NCBI GenBank assembly: GCA_027076325.1
Contig: JALTJZ010000018.1
Location: 69,045 to 133,044 of the forward strand
Length of the DNA stretch: 64,000 nucleotides
From: Chromatiales bacterium
Lineage (GTDB): Bacteria; Pseudomonadota; Gammaproteobacteria; UBA6429; Thiohalophilaceae
Direction of reading: 5' to 3'
Numbering within the stretch: position 1 is the stretch's first letter; every line of letters begins with the position of its first letter. Below the pieces are notes generated by a model. That model worked only from the letters and a program-made list of their open reading frames with translations. It was not told the origin of the DNA and did no database searches. The position numbers and the translations under genes were made by a program. Positions 8,313 to 19,344 of the stretch are shown piece after piece.

Positions 8313-8831
8313 TCAGCTGTGTAAACTTTGTAAACGTTTTTCTAAATCATCAATATCAGGAATAACTAACGACTGCCCCTCAACATCGACTATTTCAGCA
8401 ACCGATTGTCGATTTTGTGGTTTGGCCTCAATCGTCGTTATACTGTCATTTTTAATAACACTTAAACGTGGAATACCCTGCACAACAATAGCCACATACG
8501 GCAGTGCGGCATTGCCATTTAAAGTATTTAGAATCGCAATACGGCTACCTTGCAGAACATCCGGTGTTTCAGCAACCGTGATACTCGCATCTTCAAATGA
8601 AATTAATGGCACCAGTCGTTCCCGCCATGTAATTCGGCCTAAAAACCAGTTTGGTGATCCATCCAGAGGTTCCGGGCTTGTAAAACTCACTACTTCGGCA
8701 ACCGCTGCATTGGGCAATAATAGCGTTTCATTGGTTAATGTGATCATCAGGCAATGAACAACATCAGATAAACTATCTGTTGTATTTGTTATCTCCTTAC
8801 GTTGAGAATCAATATATGTCACATCACCCAT
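8313..8831 (-). CDS. chpC: CheW-like protein ChpC, end of the Pil-Chp cluster
   Basis: 172 residues containing one CheW domain (about 25-160): CLMITLTNETLLLPNAAVAEVV, then PNWFLGRITWRERLVPLISFE, a typical CheW beta-barrel pattern. CheW proteins couple receptors to the CheA-type kinase, here ChpA. It lies directly downstream of chpB on the same strand, in the place ChpC holds in Pseudomonas. A GGAG ribosome site precedes the start. The cluster's other CheW protein is PilI at 19345-19896. Confidence 0.85.
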   Translation of the reverse strand: MGDVTYIDSQRKEITNTTDSLSDVVHCLMITLTNETLLLPNAAVAEVVSFTSPEPLDGSPNWFLGRITWRERLVPLISFEDASITVAETPDVLQGSRIAILNTLNGNAALPYVAIVVQGIPRLSVIKNDSITTIEAKPQNRQSVAEIVDVEGQSLVIPDIDDLEKRLQSLHS

Positions 8832-8861
8832 TATTCACTCCACATGTACAAGAATTTAAAT

Positions 8862-9932
8862 TTAATCGTCACGCAAATAATCATATAATTTTTCTGCTAA
8901 TCTTTTTGGGCTACCGGTAAAGCTGACAAAGCCCTTTTCTACAATGTTTTCTGGCATACTGCTAATAACGCAACTGTCTGCCGATTGCGTCCAGACCATT
9001 GCACCTTTTTTATGCAGCTCTTCACATCCTTTAAGGCCATCATCCCCCATACCACTGAATATGATGGTGCCGGTATTTTTTCCATAGCGTGCCAACATAT
9101 CAGTTAACACCATATTAATCGAAGGTGAATATTGCTGTTCCTGTTTAATCGGCTTAAGCTCAATAGCCCCAATCGGGTTAATTGTTAGATGCTCATTAAC
9201 CGGCATTACAATCACTTCATTATGCCGAACAACATGCCCGGCCGTAGGTGTTAATACATTATAATCTGTTACCTGGTTAAGCTGTTCTGCCAGTAAGCCA
9301 ATAAAATTGGCACCCAGGTGCTGGGTTAAAATAAAAGCAACAGGCAAACCGGAAGGCAGATATTTAAAAAATTCTTTAACCGCATCCGGGCCACCTAATG
9401 ACGCACCCAGAACCCAGACATTCCTGGCCAGGCTATCTTCAGTCCTGAACCCTTTGTTTAAAATGCTAAGTTTCTGACTAGATGTTTGATTATAATGATC
9501 GGCATAGGTTTTTTCTGCAATGGTATTCTGACCAACCGATGATGATATTTTCTTTAATAATTTACCATACCAGCGCGCTAACACCTGTGGCTCGTTCAGT
9601 GTTAGTACAGAAACGTCATTAAAAATAATGGGGGTGGAGTGATTATCTAATAACGAGTCCAGGATATCTTCATAGTCGCTGTGTTCATCAAGATCCAGTA
9701 AAATAACATCCACATTAATCGAGTCGAGCTTTCTTACAAACGTTGGCGTAAGAGGCTCATTGATTACAATGTTTAAACCCACATTTTCAAGTGCTTCTTT
9801 AAGCTGTTTGCGTTGTGAAACAGAATTGGATATCACGGCAATACGTATCTGACTTAGCTCCTGAGATAACATGGAGGATATCATGGATGAATTTTTCACA
9901 GGTCGCTTGGCGTATGTGTCGGGCGTATCCAT
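8862..9932 (-). CDS. chpB: CheB-type methylesterase ChpB
   Basis: Receptor-glutamate methylesterase, expected to demethylate PilJ and so reset the Pil-Chp pathway. The C-terminal half is a CheB catalytic domain with the triad visible: Ser in GASLGGPDAV, His in LTQHLGANF and Asp in SGMGDDGLKG. The N-terminal 130 residues resemble a receiver (IRIAVISNSVSQRKQLKEAL, VDVILLDLDEHSD), but the MPxMDG loop is lost, so phosphorylation may be altered. 356 residues; the start lies 12 bases past the chpA stop. An alternative start is MISSML, 17 codons in. Confidence 0.88.
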   Translation of the reverse strand: MDTPDTYAKRPVKNSSMISSMLSQELSQIRIAVISNSVSQRKQLKEALENVGLNIVINEPLTPTFVRKLDSINVDVILLDLDEHSDYEDILDSLLDNHSTPIIFNDVSVLTLNEPQVLARWYGKLLKKISSSVGQNTIAEKTYADHYNQTSSQKLSILNKGFRTEDSLARNVWVLGASLGGPDAVKEFFKYLPSGLPVAFILTQHLGANFIGLLAEQLNQVTDYNVLTPTAGHVVRHNEVIVMPVNEHLTINPIGAIELKPIKQEQQYSPSINMVLTDMLARYGKNTGTIIFSGMGDDGLKGCEELHKKGAMVWTQSADSCVISSMPENIVEKGFVSFTGSPKRLAEKLYDYLRDD

Positions 9933-9946
9933 AAAATATTCTAGTA

Positions 9947-12900
9947 TTATTTATCTACATTAAGTAATGAATGAATGTTTTCCAGTAATTCTGCTTCATT
10001 ATATGGTTTACCCATATACATATTAACACCAATATTCATTGCACGATCACGGTGCTTTTGCCCGGTTCGGGAAGTAATCATAATAATAGGAACATCCTTC
10101 AGCCGTTCATCATTGCGCATATTAATCGCCAGTTCAAAACCGTCCATCCGTGGCATTTCCACATCTAACAGCATAACATCCGGGATCACATCCAGAAGTT
10201 GAGTTAATGCATCAACACCGTCTTTCGCCTGGATAACCTCCAGATCATTTCGTTCCAGGAAGCGCGATGTTACTTTACGCACTGTAATCGAGTCATCAAC
10301 GACCATCACAGTCTGCCTTTTTGACTCTTCGCTAACAGGTTCAGTAACGTCTGGTTGTGCCTGTATTTCTGATTCCAGATAGTTCTGTTCATCCGTTGTT
10401 AATGCGATTCGAATCAGCACACCTAAATCGAGGATAAGGACAACATTGCCATCCCCCATAATGGTTGCACCAGAGATACCGCGTAAAGTGCTAAGTTGTG
10501 GCCCAACTGGTTTAATTACAATTTCACGGCTACCCACCAGACCTTCGATATGCAAAGCGGCACGGTAATTACCACTTCGAACCATAAGTAAAGCAGCTTT
10601 ATTTCCTTCACCTGGTAAACTGGGAGTGACGCCATCCATTAGCTGACCTAAATGAACGTAATGAAATTCTTCATCTAGCCATTTATAAGTTGAATGTTTT
10701 TCTGATTGCAGTTCCACAAGTGCTTCATGGGATATACGCTCAACACCTTCAACGCTTAATAAGGGTACGGCATACATGCTGTCACCAACATAAACCATTA
10801 AGGAACGACTAACCGCTAATGACAACGGCATGCTAATCGTAAATCGGGTGCCTTCACCATGTGTGGTATCAATATTAAGCACACCACCTAATTGTTTAAT
10901 TTCGTTATTAACAACATCAAGGCCAACACCACGACCCGCGATCTGTGTCACCTCTTCTGCGGTACTGAAGCCTGATTCAAGAATAAGATCCAGCAGGAAT
11001 TTCTCGGATACTCTAGCACCTTTCTTTATCACCCCGGTCTCAATCGCTTTGTTACGAATCGCGTTAAAGTCAATTCCTGCGCCATCATCCATAATCTGGA
11101 TAACAACATCACCGCCTTCACGACTCATATCAAAGTGAATTGTACCTTGCTCAGGTTTTCCTGCTGCTTTACGCTGTGCCGGCATTTCAATACCATGTGC
11201 AATGGCATTTCTTAGCATATGTTCAATTGGCGGCATCATACGCTCAACAATATTACGATCTAACTCTATATCGGCACCATCAAATCCAATATCGGCCTGC
11301 TTGCCCAGCTCTTTACAGGTTTGCCTTACAATGCGTTTTAAGCGATTCAACTGTTTTGCAAAAGGAACCAGGCGTGTGCTCATTAGTCCTTCCTGCAATT
11401 CCGTATTAACCCGTGATTGCTGTACCAGTAATGTTTCTGATTCACGATTTAATCCGGCCAATATACTACGTAAACTATCAATATCGTTCATACTCTCAAG
11501 CATAGAACGTGATATTTGCTGCATTTGTGTAAAACGGTCAAACTCTAATGGATCGAAATGTTCATGTTCGGCCGATAATTTTTCTTCTTTACGTGTCTGG
11601 ATCTGTGCTTCTGTTTCAATTTCAAACTTACGCAACTGCCCGCGGAATCGTTCAACTGTTTCATCCAGTTCCTGTAAATTAAAGCGGAATGTATTAACCT
11701 GTTGCTCCAGACGAGACCGATAAATGCTCACTTCACCGGCAAAGTTAACCAGATTATTCAGTGTGTCTGCCCGCACACGTACCTGTTCAGCTGGTGCGGT
11801 TCTCTGTGGTACTGGCTCGGCATCAAGATCAAGTGATGGCAGGCTACTTTCTTCTGTGGCCTCGATATTTGCTTCCATTCCGGCTGACGGTGGCTCGGCA
11901 ACAGGTTCGTCAAAAACCGGCTGCGCGATCACCTCGGTATCTTCACTATCAGTTTCTAACTCAAGGTTATCTGCTGACAAACCATCCTGAGATAATGATG
12001 ATTCTTCAGTCACTGAAGCGTCTGCAATCTGTATATCATCCAGCTCATCTGCCAGTGAAGTAAGCTCTTCGGTCAATTCAATAGAAAGATCATTAAATTC
12101 GTTTTTCGCAACCGTATTATCATCTTCGGAACCGATTTCAATCGACAGGCTATTTGTATCCAGTTCATTTATTTCCAGATTTTCAATCGAAATCTCAATT
12201 TCATCATTTGCCGAAGGACTACTGTCAGTCGTTGTTACTTCAGGAATAATGTTTTCAGCAGAATCCGTATCTTCAATGTTGTTTAAATTACCACTTTGGT
12301 TCTTTGCTCTTTGTATACCAATTTCATCAATAACCGCTTGTCCGGAAGAAAGAGGCTGATGTGATTTAAGTTGCTCCAGCATATTCACAAGGCTATCCTG
12401 TGCATGCTGAATGACAGTAAAAATCTCATCTGACATGGCTATATCGTTAGCCACAATATCGGTAATCAGCGATTCCAGTTGATGGCTAAGGTCACCAATA
12501 GCAGTAACACCCGACATTCTTGCACCACCTTTTAAGGTATGTAACTGGCGCTGTATAGCTTCTATATATTTATTGTTATCGGGATCATCTATCCATGCAT
12601 GCAGGGTATTTTCACTTTCATCAAGAATTTCTGTGCCTTCCTCTATAAAAATCTCCAGAAGCTCTTCATCATAATCATCATCCATTTCCAGTTCTATTGA
12701 TGATGTATCATTTAAGCCAGATTCCATAGTGGGATCAGTTACCTCAATATCACTGACCTCAATCTGTTCAGATGAATGCTCAGTCGCTATCGATTCCTGT
12801 AATGCATTGATTAAAGATTCAATACGCTGAACAAGATCTGCGGTTATATACAACTTATCACCAGGCTCACCAAGTTGTGCGCAAATCGCTTCGATACGGT

Positions 12901-15900
12901 TTGCCGAATCATCAAACAGTTGTATGCCGTCACTTGAAACAAGCCGTTCTTCTGCCTGTAGAATTTTAATATAATGTTCCAACTGTAAACATAATTCTGC
13001 TACAACCTGCACGCCCGTAGTTCTGGCACTGCCTGTTAGAGTATGCAATGCTCTAAACAACGGTTCAGTCACTTCATGGATATTATTTTCATGCCAGTCG
13101 GTAATATATTGTTTTAATGCTTTCAGATGTGTCGCCACTTCTTTGCGATAAATTTCTAAAAGAACAGAGTCAATTTCAGGACGCGGTATTTTATCAAGTG
13201 ATTTATCAACTTTTAATTCAATAGAATCCATTGATGGTGTATCCAGCGTCGACAAATCCGGTTGCGGTATGCTCACAGATGATATTGTTTCTGTTAGTGG
13301 TGTAAACGATTCACCCCTGCTTAAAGAGTCTGCATGTTCCATTAATGAAAATATTTTCTGATCTGGCCGTTTGGATGATTTAAGAAAATCATATAAAACA
13401 GGTAAAGCCGTTCGGCCACGCTCCAGTAAATCCAGTAACTCGGCTGTTGGCTGAATCGTTTTATCAATAACCCGATTTAGCATGTTTTCAAATGCCCATG
13501 CAAATTCACCCAAATCATTTGCACCAACCAGGCGACCGCTGCCTTTTAAAGTATGGAAAGATCGCCGCATATCTTTAAGTGCAGTCTGATCCTCCAGGTT
13601 GGATTTCCATACTGGTAACAAGTTTGAAATATTTTCATATTCTTCGTTGGCTTCTTCTAGAAATATTTCAAAAATTTCTTCATCTATATCAACTGGCAGG
13701 GAAGATGTTGCTTGTTCATTTTTCTCCGCGTCACTTTGCGCAGCAGCAACTTGATCCGGAAGAGAAAATTCTGCAGACGTTTCTGTAATGTTTTCTTTTT
13801 CAGATTCTGATGGCAAAACCACTGTCACACTTTCATCTGACATGGCTGCCGATGTACCAGCGGTGTGTTTTAATAATTCATCGCGCGCCCATAGCAGACT
13901 TTTTTCCGTATCATCACTAAAGACTTCTTCATTACCTGCAACCCGTTGAATCGTCTGCTTCATATCACTGGTGATTTTTAATACTGTATCTTTGTTGTCA
14001 TCATTAAGGCTTTCTTCAATACTCCGGATAACTTCAACAACCAGACTCGTAACATCACTGCTTTGCGGATCGGTAAACCATAAACCTAATGACTCATCCA
14101 GACGTTCAATTTCCTGGCTGCTTCCCAAATCAGATACATCGCCGAGATCCAGTTCCAATGTGGCATCAACATCCAATGATGTTGTCTGTTCCGCCTCAGC
14201 CGGTTTTGAATCACTATCAGCCTCTTCCGAAACAAAAGCCAAATCAAGTTCCAGTTCCTCTGTCGATGCATTAATATCCGGTTGAATTAAATCCAGAGAA
14301 ACCTCACTCTGCTCAGCAAGCTCTAAATCAGGTTGTGTTAAATCAGTTACCGTTTCTACTTCATTAAATTCTGGCTGTTCTAAATCTGTAATTGTCGCCT
14401 CAACACTATCATTCATTGCGGCAATATCTTCTTCAGATGGCGCAACCAGATTAATCACCGTATCATCTGTTGTTCCAACAAGCGCATCAGCATCAATATT
14501 GATAAGATCCTGGCTTGTATTTGGATCTCTAACTGTAGGCTTATCCTCATCTAAAGCCTTACCAAGCTGTTCCAGGCTGGTCGCCGCTACATTTAGTATT
14601 GCCGTTGGTTCACCCCAACTATCCACCAGAGATTCCATATAATATTCAATACTACTAATAGCATCAGCAAGATAATCGAGCGTTTCCGGTTCTGGAATGG
14701 TTTTAGATGGAATAAGTTTATTCTCAATATAACCTTTACATTCCAGCAATAACTCAGCCGCACGATCCAGTTGTAAAATATTTAAACTACCACGCACCTT
14801 GTCCAGTAAGGCAGGAACTGAATTTAATACTTCAGGATGGTTAAGCTGGCGACTAAAGTCCGTCACGGATTCTTTTACTGCTGCAATATCAATTTTGGCT
14901 TCTGCAACAACCGATTCCAGTAATTCCTGTTGTTCTGCTGTTTTAGGTTGCCTGATAGTAACACTACTATCATCCGATACCGTATCATCAACAGATCGTT
15001 GCGTTACTTCACCCATCGCATTAAGAGTATTTTCAATACCAATAATAGCAGCAGCTATTTCCATCAGTTCATTGTCACTAACAGAATGACTACCATCGGT
15101 AATGCTATCAATAATTTCTACCTGCTTAAGCAAGTCTTTACGTTGTGGCCCCAGACTTAACATACCCAGGGTATCCGCCATACTGGTTAGCTTTTCACTA
15201 ACCGGTTTAAGAATTTCTACGTTTCTGTCATCACTACGCATAAAGACATCAAGTGAATCTTTAACCTGTTGCAAGTCTTCTTTTAAAACGCCCGATACCG
15301 TATCCATCAGTGCAACATTCGGCGCATTTAAATCTGCACGGACTTTTTCAAGCGTCTGGGTATCAGGCATAACATCTGCCAGTTTAAATAAGTCCTTAAC
15401 TTCTTTTGTTTTTTCTGCTGTTGCCGACGAACCGGCAACATAATAAAGCAGATTTTTAACCAGCTCCGTTGGTGGCTCCATTGCTAAAGCAACTTCACCG
15501 CCATCAATTATCTTCTTAATCGTACGGTCAACTTCACCAACTAAAGACTTAACCGCAACACTTGCATCAACGCCATTATCTTTCAGGCTATCGATCAAAC
15601 CATCCGCAACCCACAGCATACGGCTGGTATTTTCTTCTTCTGAAACATTACGTAAATCTTCCAGCACATTTGAGATAAGCCCAAGACTTTGCTGCTCGTT
15701 CTTTTTCTTAAACCAACCTAACAAACCAAGATGGAATTGATGACGTTTTTCTTTTGCCAGCGCCGCTATCGGCTTTGTTATCTCACCCTCTTTGTGTGAT
15801 TTGCCTTTAGGGGCAGGTGGTTCAATGCTTAAGTCTGGATTAAATAATGCGGTTTCAGATAATAATGCTTCGCCACGCGCCGCCCGCATGTCATTAAACA

Positions 15901-16264
15901 GCGGTAATAAAACAATCGGCGTATCTTTTTGCCCAGCCTGTAATTTTTCGAGGTAATCGGGTAGTTGAAGGCTACCTCGGATTAAAACTTCAAATGCTTC
16001 ATCCTGATTCTTAACTTTATTGCCGTGAATAGCTTTAGCAAGTAGCTCCAGTTCTTCGGCTAATAGCGAAGCACCGTATAACTCGACCATTTGTAAGGTG
16101 CCATACACCTGGTGCAAATAGTTTATACAAAACAGAATCTGGGATTTGTCTTGCTGATCTTCAATAAAGGATTCAAGTGAAGCGCGTGCCTGTTCCATGG
16201 TTTCGTCAATTTCTGACTTAACCCAGTTCAGTGTATTAATATCTAGCTCATTATTAACAGTCAT
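9947..16264 (-). CDS. chpA: ChpA, giant hybrid CheA-type histidine kinase
   Basis: Central kinase of the Pil-Chp system controlling type IV pili. The 2105 residues begin with FimL-like/Hpt-like repeats (YLHQVYGTLQ near residue 50). Next come acidic linkers and canonical phosphotransfer domains with His904 (HTLKGSG), His1074 (HTLTGSAR) and His1242 (HTLKGGAR). The dimerisation and ATPase domain follows, with N box HMLRNAIAHGIE (about 1685), DDGAGIDF and GRGVGLDVV. A CheW domain and a C-terminal receiver with Asp2034 in LLDVEMPRMDGF and a TGQKHRDRA...GKPYNE lysine end the protein. Pseudomonas ChpA has the same architecture with eight transfer domains; here at least three are canonical and others look degenerate. 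Confidence 0.95.
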   Translation of the reverse strand: MTVNNELDINTLNWVKSEIDETMEQARASLESFIEDQQDKSQILFCINYLHQVYGTLQMVELYGASLLAEELELLAKAIHGNKVKNQDEAFEVLIRGSLQLPDYLEKLQAGQKDTPIVLLPLFNDMRAARGEALLSETALFNPDLSIEPPAPKGKSHKEGEITKPIAALAKEKRHQFHLGLLGWFKKKNEQQSLGLISNVLEDLRNVSEEENTSRMLWVADGLIDSLKDNGVDASVAVKSLVGEVDRTIKKIIDGGEVALAMEPPTELVKNLLYYVAGSSATAEKTKEVKDLFKLADVMPDTQTLEKVRADLNAPNVALMDTVSGVLKEDLQQVKDSLDVFMRSDDRNVEILKPVSEKLTSMADTLGMLSLGPQRKDLLKQVEIIDSITDGSHSVSDNELMEIAAAIIGIENTLNAMGEVTQRSVDDTVSDDSSVTIRQPKTAEQQELLESVVAEAKIDIAAVKESVTDFSRQLNHPEVLNSVPALLDKVRGSLNILQLDRAAELLLECKGYIENKLIPSKTIPEPETLDYLADAISSIEYYMESLVDSWGEPTAILNVAATSLEQLGKALDEDKPTVRDPNTSQDLINIDADALVGTTDDTVINLVAPSEEDIAAMNDSVEATITDLEQPEFNEVETVTDLTQPDLELAEQSEVSLDLIQPDINASTEELELDLAFVSEEADSDSKPAEAEQTTSLDVDATLELDLGDVSDLGSSQEIERLDESLGLWFTDPQSSDVTSLVVEVIRSIEESLNDDNKDTVLKITSDMKQTIQRVAGNEEVFSDDTEKSLLWARDELLKHTAGTSAAMSDESVTVVLPSESEKENITETSAEFSLPDQVAAAQSDAEKNEQATSSLPVDIDEEIFEIFLEEANEEYENISNLLPVWKSNLEDQTALKDMRRSFHTLKGSGRLVGANDLGEFAWAFENMLNRVIDKTIQPTAELLDLLERGRTALPVLYDFLKSSKRPDQKIFSLMEHADSLSRGESFTPLTETISSVSIPQPDLSTLDTPSMDSIELKVDKSLDKIPRPEIDSVLLEIYRKEVATHLKALKQYITDWHENNIHEVTEPLFRALHTLTGSARTTGVQVVAELCLQLEHYIKILQAEERLVSSDGIQLFDDSANRIEAICAQLGEPGDKLYITADLVQRIESLINALQESIATEHSSEQIEVSDIEVTDPTMESGLNDTSSIELEMDDDYDEELLEIFIEEGTEILDESENTLHAWIDDPDNNKYIEAIQRQLHTLKGGARMSGVTAIGDLSHQLESLITDIVANDIAMSDEIFTVIQHAQDSLVNMLEQLKSHQPLSSGQAVIDEIGIQRAKNQSGNLNNIEDTDSAENIIPEVTTTDSSPSANDEIEISIENLEINELDTNSLSIEIGSEDDNTVAKNEFNDLSIELTEELTSLADELDDIQIADASVTEESSLSQDGLSADNLELETDSEDTEVIAQPVFDEPVAEPPSAGMEANIEATEESSLPSLDLDAEPVPQRTAPAEQVRVRADTLNNLVNFAGEVSIYRSRLEQQVNTFRFNLQELDETVERFRGQLRKFEIETEAQIQTRKEEKLSAEHEHFDPLEFDRFTQMQQISRSMLESMNDIDSLRSILAGLNRESETLLVQQSRVNTELQEGLMSTRLVPFAKQLNRLKRIVRQTCKELGKQADIGFDGADIELDRNIVERMMPPIEHMLRNAIAHGIEMPAQRKAAGKPEQGTIHFDMSREGGDVVIQIMDDGAGIDFNAIRNKAIETGVIKKGARVSEKFLLDLILESGFSTAEEVTQIAGRGVGLDVVNNEIKQLGGVLNIDTTHGEGTRFTISMPLSLAVSRSLMVYVGDSMYAVPLLSVEGVERISHEALVELQSEKHSTYKWLDEEFHYVHLGQLMDGVTPSLPGEGNKAALLMVRSGNYRAALHIEGLVGSREIVIKPVGPQLSTLRGISGATIMGDGNVVLILDLGVLIRIALTTDEQNYLESEIQAQPDVTEPVSEESKRQTVMVVDDSITVRKVTSRFLERNDLEVIQAKDGVDALTQLLDVIPDVMLLDVEMPRMDGFELAINMRNDERLKDVPIIMITSRTGQKHRDRAMNIGVNMYMGKPYNEAELLENIHSLLNVDK

Positions 16265-16284
16265 ACTACACTCAATTAATCGTT

Positions 16285-17220
16285 TTATTCACAGCTACGT
16301 CGAAATGCAAGCGTTGACGGGAAAGTAACACTCTCCATTCCAGGATGATTCCAGGCCAATACTTCACCTGCACCCAGAATTAATATGCCACCCACTTTTA
16401 AATGGTTAGCAAATTCATTCAAAATCCTGATCCTTAATGCCTGATCAAAATAAATCATGACATTTTGACAAACAATAATGTCAAATTCTGAAAATGGAAA
16501 TGAATCCATTTTTAATAAATTTAATTTTGTAAAACATACCCTTTCTTTTAAATTATCATTAACCTTGTATTTATCTTTTTCAACTTTAGAAAAATAATAA
16601 TTTAAATAGCCATCTGGCAAATTTGTTAGGCGATTTTCCGGATACAAACCTTCACGCGCTGTTGCCAGTGCCGCCAGGCTAATATCCGTTGCATGCACAC
16701 CCTGCTTGTTTTCAATGCTGTTCATTGTACAAAAATGCTCAAACCATAATGCCAGTGAATACGGTTCTTCACCGGTTGCACAACCCACGCTCCATACCTG
16801 CAGGTTTAGTTGCTTGTGTTTGAGCAAGCTGTTTTTTTCAATATATTCTTTTTGTATCAACTGAAAAATACTGTCATCCCGCCAGAAACGTGTTTCATGT
16901 ACAGTCAGGCGATCAACCAGTGTTTCCCATTCGACAAGCCCACGTTGTTCATCACTAACAAGTTCCAGATAGGCCTGATAGCTGGCAATTTTTATTTCTC
17001 GCATACGAATAGAAAGTTTTGATAATAAAAATGACTTTCTATTTTCAGGTATGCGCATACCTGTGCGTGACTCAACTAACTCAACCCAGTTATTAAATAA
17101 AGCACTGTCCATTTCAGGCAATGACTGTAGATGCCAGCTATTGCCTTCGGTACAGGAACACACCAGATTGTTATCATCTGCCGGCTGCGCCACCTGTTCT
17201 GATTTCTTTAATGCCATCAA
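16285..17220 (-). CDS. pilK: CheR-type chemoreceptor methyltransferase PilK
   Basis: SAM-dependent glutamate methyltransferase expected to act on PilJ. The N-terminal helical CheR part (about 40-110) includes SRTGMRIPENRKSFLLSKLSIR and LVDRLTVHETRFWRD. The Rossmann domain has VWSVGCATGEEPYSLAL, then ATDISLAALATAREGLY and FDIIVCQNVMIYFD, all CheR hallmarks. 311 residues. It lies between pilJ and chpA on one strand with gaps of 20-40 bases, as in Pseudomonas. Confidence 0.92.
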   Translation of the reverse strand: MMALKKSEQVAQPADDNNLVCSCTEGNSWHLQSLPEMDSALFNNWVELVESRTGMRIPENRKSFLLSKLSIRMREIKIASYQAYLELVSDEQRGLVEWETLVDRLTVHETRFWRDDSIFQLIQKEYIEKNSLLKHKQLNLQVWSVGCATGEEPYSLALWFEHFCTMNSIENKQGVHATDISLAALATAREGLYPENRLTNLPDGYLNYYFSKVEKDKYKVNDNLKERVCFTKLNLLKMDSFPFSEFDIIVCQNVMIYFDQALRIRILNEFANHLKVGGILILGAGEVLAWNHPGMESVTFPSTLAFRRSCE

Positions 17221-17256
17221 TGCTTAAAATATCCAGATAATATTCTATATCTGAAT

Positions 17257-19290
17257 CTATTCCGGCAGTTTGAAACCAGCAACCGAACGACGTAACTCAT
17301 TCGCTAATTCGGCCAGGTTACCAATTGACGCCGCCGTTTCATTGGTACCCGCTGAGGTTTGTGTTGTAATCTCCTGTATAACATTCATCGTGTCAGAAAT
17401 GTTGGAAGCTGCATTCGCCTGTTGCGATGCAGATTCAGAAATGTTTCTAATCAAGTCGGCCAGATGTTCAGATACCGTTTCGATTTGCTCCAGTGCCTGG
17501 CCTGCATCCTGTGCAAGTTGCGCGCCCGATACCACACCCGCGGTACTTTGTTCCATTGAAGCCACCGCTTCTTTGGTATCTGACTGGATACCTTTTACCA
17601 GTGCTTCGATTTGTTTTGTTGCATCCGCTGAACGTTCCGCTAGTCGCTGAACCTCGTCCGCAACCACCGCGAAACCACGACCCGCATCACCGGCCATCGC
17701 CGCCTGAATCGCCGCGTTTAATGCCAGAATATTAGTTTGTTCGGCGATGTCATTAATCAGTTCAACGATATCACCGATTTCCTGCGAGCTTTCACCGAGT
17801 CGTTTAATCCGTTTCGATGTTTCCTGAATCGTTTCACGAATACTGTCCATACCATTAATGGTTTTCTGCACCGCATCAGAACCGGTATTGGCCATGGTTA
17901 CTGATTTACGCGCTTCGTCTGCAAGCTCACTCGCGTGCGTTGATACGCCTTCGATTGAAACCGCCATTTCATTAATCGCGGTACTGGCACCCGTGATTTG
18001 CTGTGCCTGATGGTCACTCGCTTCAGCCAGATGCATTGCCGTTGCCTGTGTTTGTTGTGCTGCCGAGGATACCTGCAATGTTGTTTCGTTAATTGCCGAC
18101 ACCAGTGAACGCAGTGCATCAATCGCATAGTTAATGGAGTCTGCAATTGCACCCGTAATATCTTCTGTTACGGTTGCCATTACGGTTAAATCACCATCCG
18201 CCAGATCGCCCATTTCATCCAGCAATCGTAAAATCGCTTCCTGGTTAGCTGTATTGGTTTCTTCTTCCAACGCACGCTGGCCTTCTGAAGCTTCCAGTGT
18301 CATTTTTGAATCACGCCAGTAAACAAAACCAAGCAACACCGCAAACACTAATGACAAGGCACCAAATAGTGATGCCGCTGTTGCTGTCCAACGGGAAGCA
18401 ATAACACTCTGGTAACTGTTGGCAACCTCTTTAATTTTATTGTGCAGTAGTTCACTGGAGTCAAGCACTTCCTGTGCAGAAGCCGACACCTGGAACATTT
18501 CAGGGGAGCGTTCCAGAATTGCACCTACCTGATTGCGGATTTTATAAAACTGTTTCGCCACACGTTGCAGCTTCTTACGCGCACCTGGTTCAATAATTTT
18601 CTGAATACGTAGGTTTGGGTTACCACGTAACATGTCCTGTACAACCCGGCCGAACAAAGCTGCATCACGACCAAACCGATCCGCTGCTGTTACTGCTTCT
18701 TCACCACCTTCCAGTACTTTACCCACGTTACTTGAAATACGCTGAGTTAACATTAACTGACGTGTTGCAATATAAACCTGATAGGGGGGGGCTTTTTGCT
18801 TCGCCATGGTATCCACAACTTCATCGGTTAATGCCAATAATGAAGGAATTTGCTCATCAATGCCCTGAATATAAGAACGCATTGAATCCACCACCTCACG
18901 GCGCTCTAAAATAACGTCCACATTCTGTCTGTATTCAGCCCACAGTGCAGCCAGATCGTTTAACGGCGACATTGTGCTACCCGCAGCGATGGCTGTAACG
19001 CCCTGCTGATATTCCAGAATTGCCTGAAATTCATCACGTGCTTTACGAAGTAATGGAAATGCAGACAGATTACCGCGTGCAGCCTGTGATGTCAGCTTTG
19101 CTATTTCCTGCGATATAACACGTTGGTCACCAATTTTACTGATATAGGTTTTATCCAGACTGGCTTCTTTTGCAACGAAAATATAGGTCACACCTAATGC
19201 AACTACCGAAGCAATCAGAAATGCAAACAATACAAGCATTATTCGATCAGTCGAGATACCTGCCAGGCGATTCTTGCTTCCTGTATTCAT
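17257..19290 (-). CDS. pilJ: Methyl-accepting chemoreceptor PilJ
   Basis: Inner-membrane receptor of the type IV pilus chemotaxis system. There is an N-terminal membrane helix (about 15-39), then a long periplasmic helical region with PilJ-type motifs ([34 protein letters not shown]). A second membrane helix at about 303-325 ([19 protein letters not shown]) leads into a HAMP-like linker and a methyl-accepting signalling domain. The conserved hairpin tip reads [20 protein letters not shown], then [18 protein letters not shown] (about 537). 677 residues, close to Pseudomonas PilJ. Ligand unknown; in Pseudomonas it senses pilin and surface contact. Confidence 0.94.
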   Translation of the reverse strand: MNTGSKNRLAGISTDRIMLVLFAFLIASVVALGVTYIFVAKEASLDKTYISKIGDQRVISQEIAKLTSQAARGNLSAFPLLRKARDEFQAILEYQQGVTAIAAGSTMSPLNDLAALWAEYRQNVDVILERREVVDSMRSYIQGIDEQIPSLLALTDEVVDTMAKQKAPPYQVYIATRQLMLTQRISSNVGKVLEGGEEAVTAADRFGRDAALFGRVVQDMLRGNPNLRIQKIIEPGARKKLQRVAKQFYKIRNQVGAILERSPEMFQVSASAQEVLDSSELLHNKIKEVANSYQSVIASRWTATAASLFGALSLVFAVLLGFVYWRDSKMTLEASEGQRALEEETNTANQEAILRLLDEMGDLADGDLTVMATVTEDITGAIADSINYAIDALRSLVSAINETTLQVSSAAQQTQATAMHLAEASDHQAQQITGASTAINEMAVSIEGVSTHASELADEARKSVTMANTGSDAVQKTINGMDSIRETIQETSKRIKRLGESSQEIGDIVELINDIAEQTNILALNAAIQAAMAGDAGRGFAVVADEVQRLAERSADATKQIEALVKGIQSDTKEAVASMEQSTAGVVSGAQLAQDAGQALEQIETVSEHLADLIRNISESASQQANAASNISDTMNVIQEITTQTSAGTNETAASIGNLAELANELRRSVAGFKLPE

Positions 19291-19344
19291 CTTAAACTCC
19301 TGAGTACGTTTACTTTAACTATTTATTAAAATTATTGTAACTTT

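Noticed and set aside
11202..11723. 173-codon plus-strand frame opposite chpA
   Set aside because: Shadow of the kinase; Ser/Arg-rich low-complexity translation without family features.
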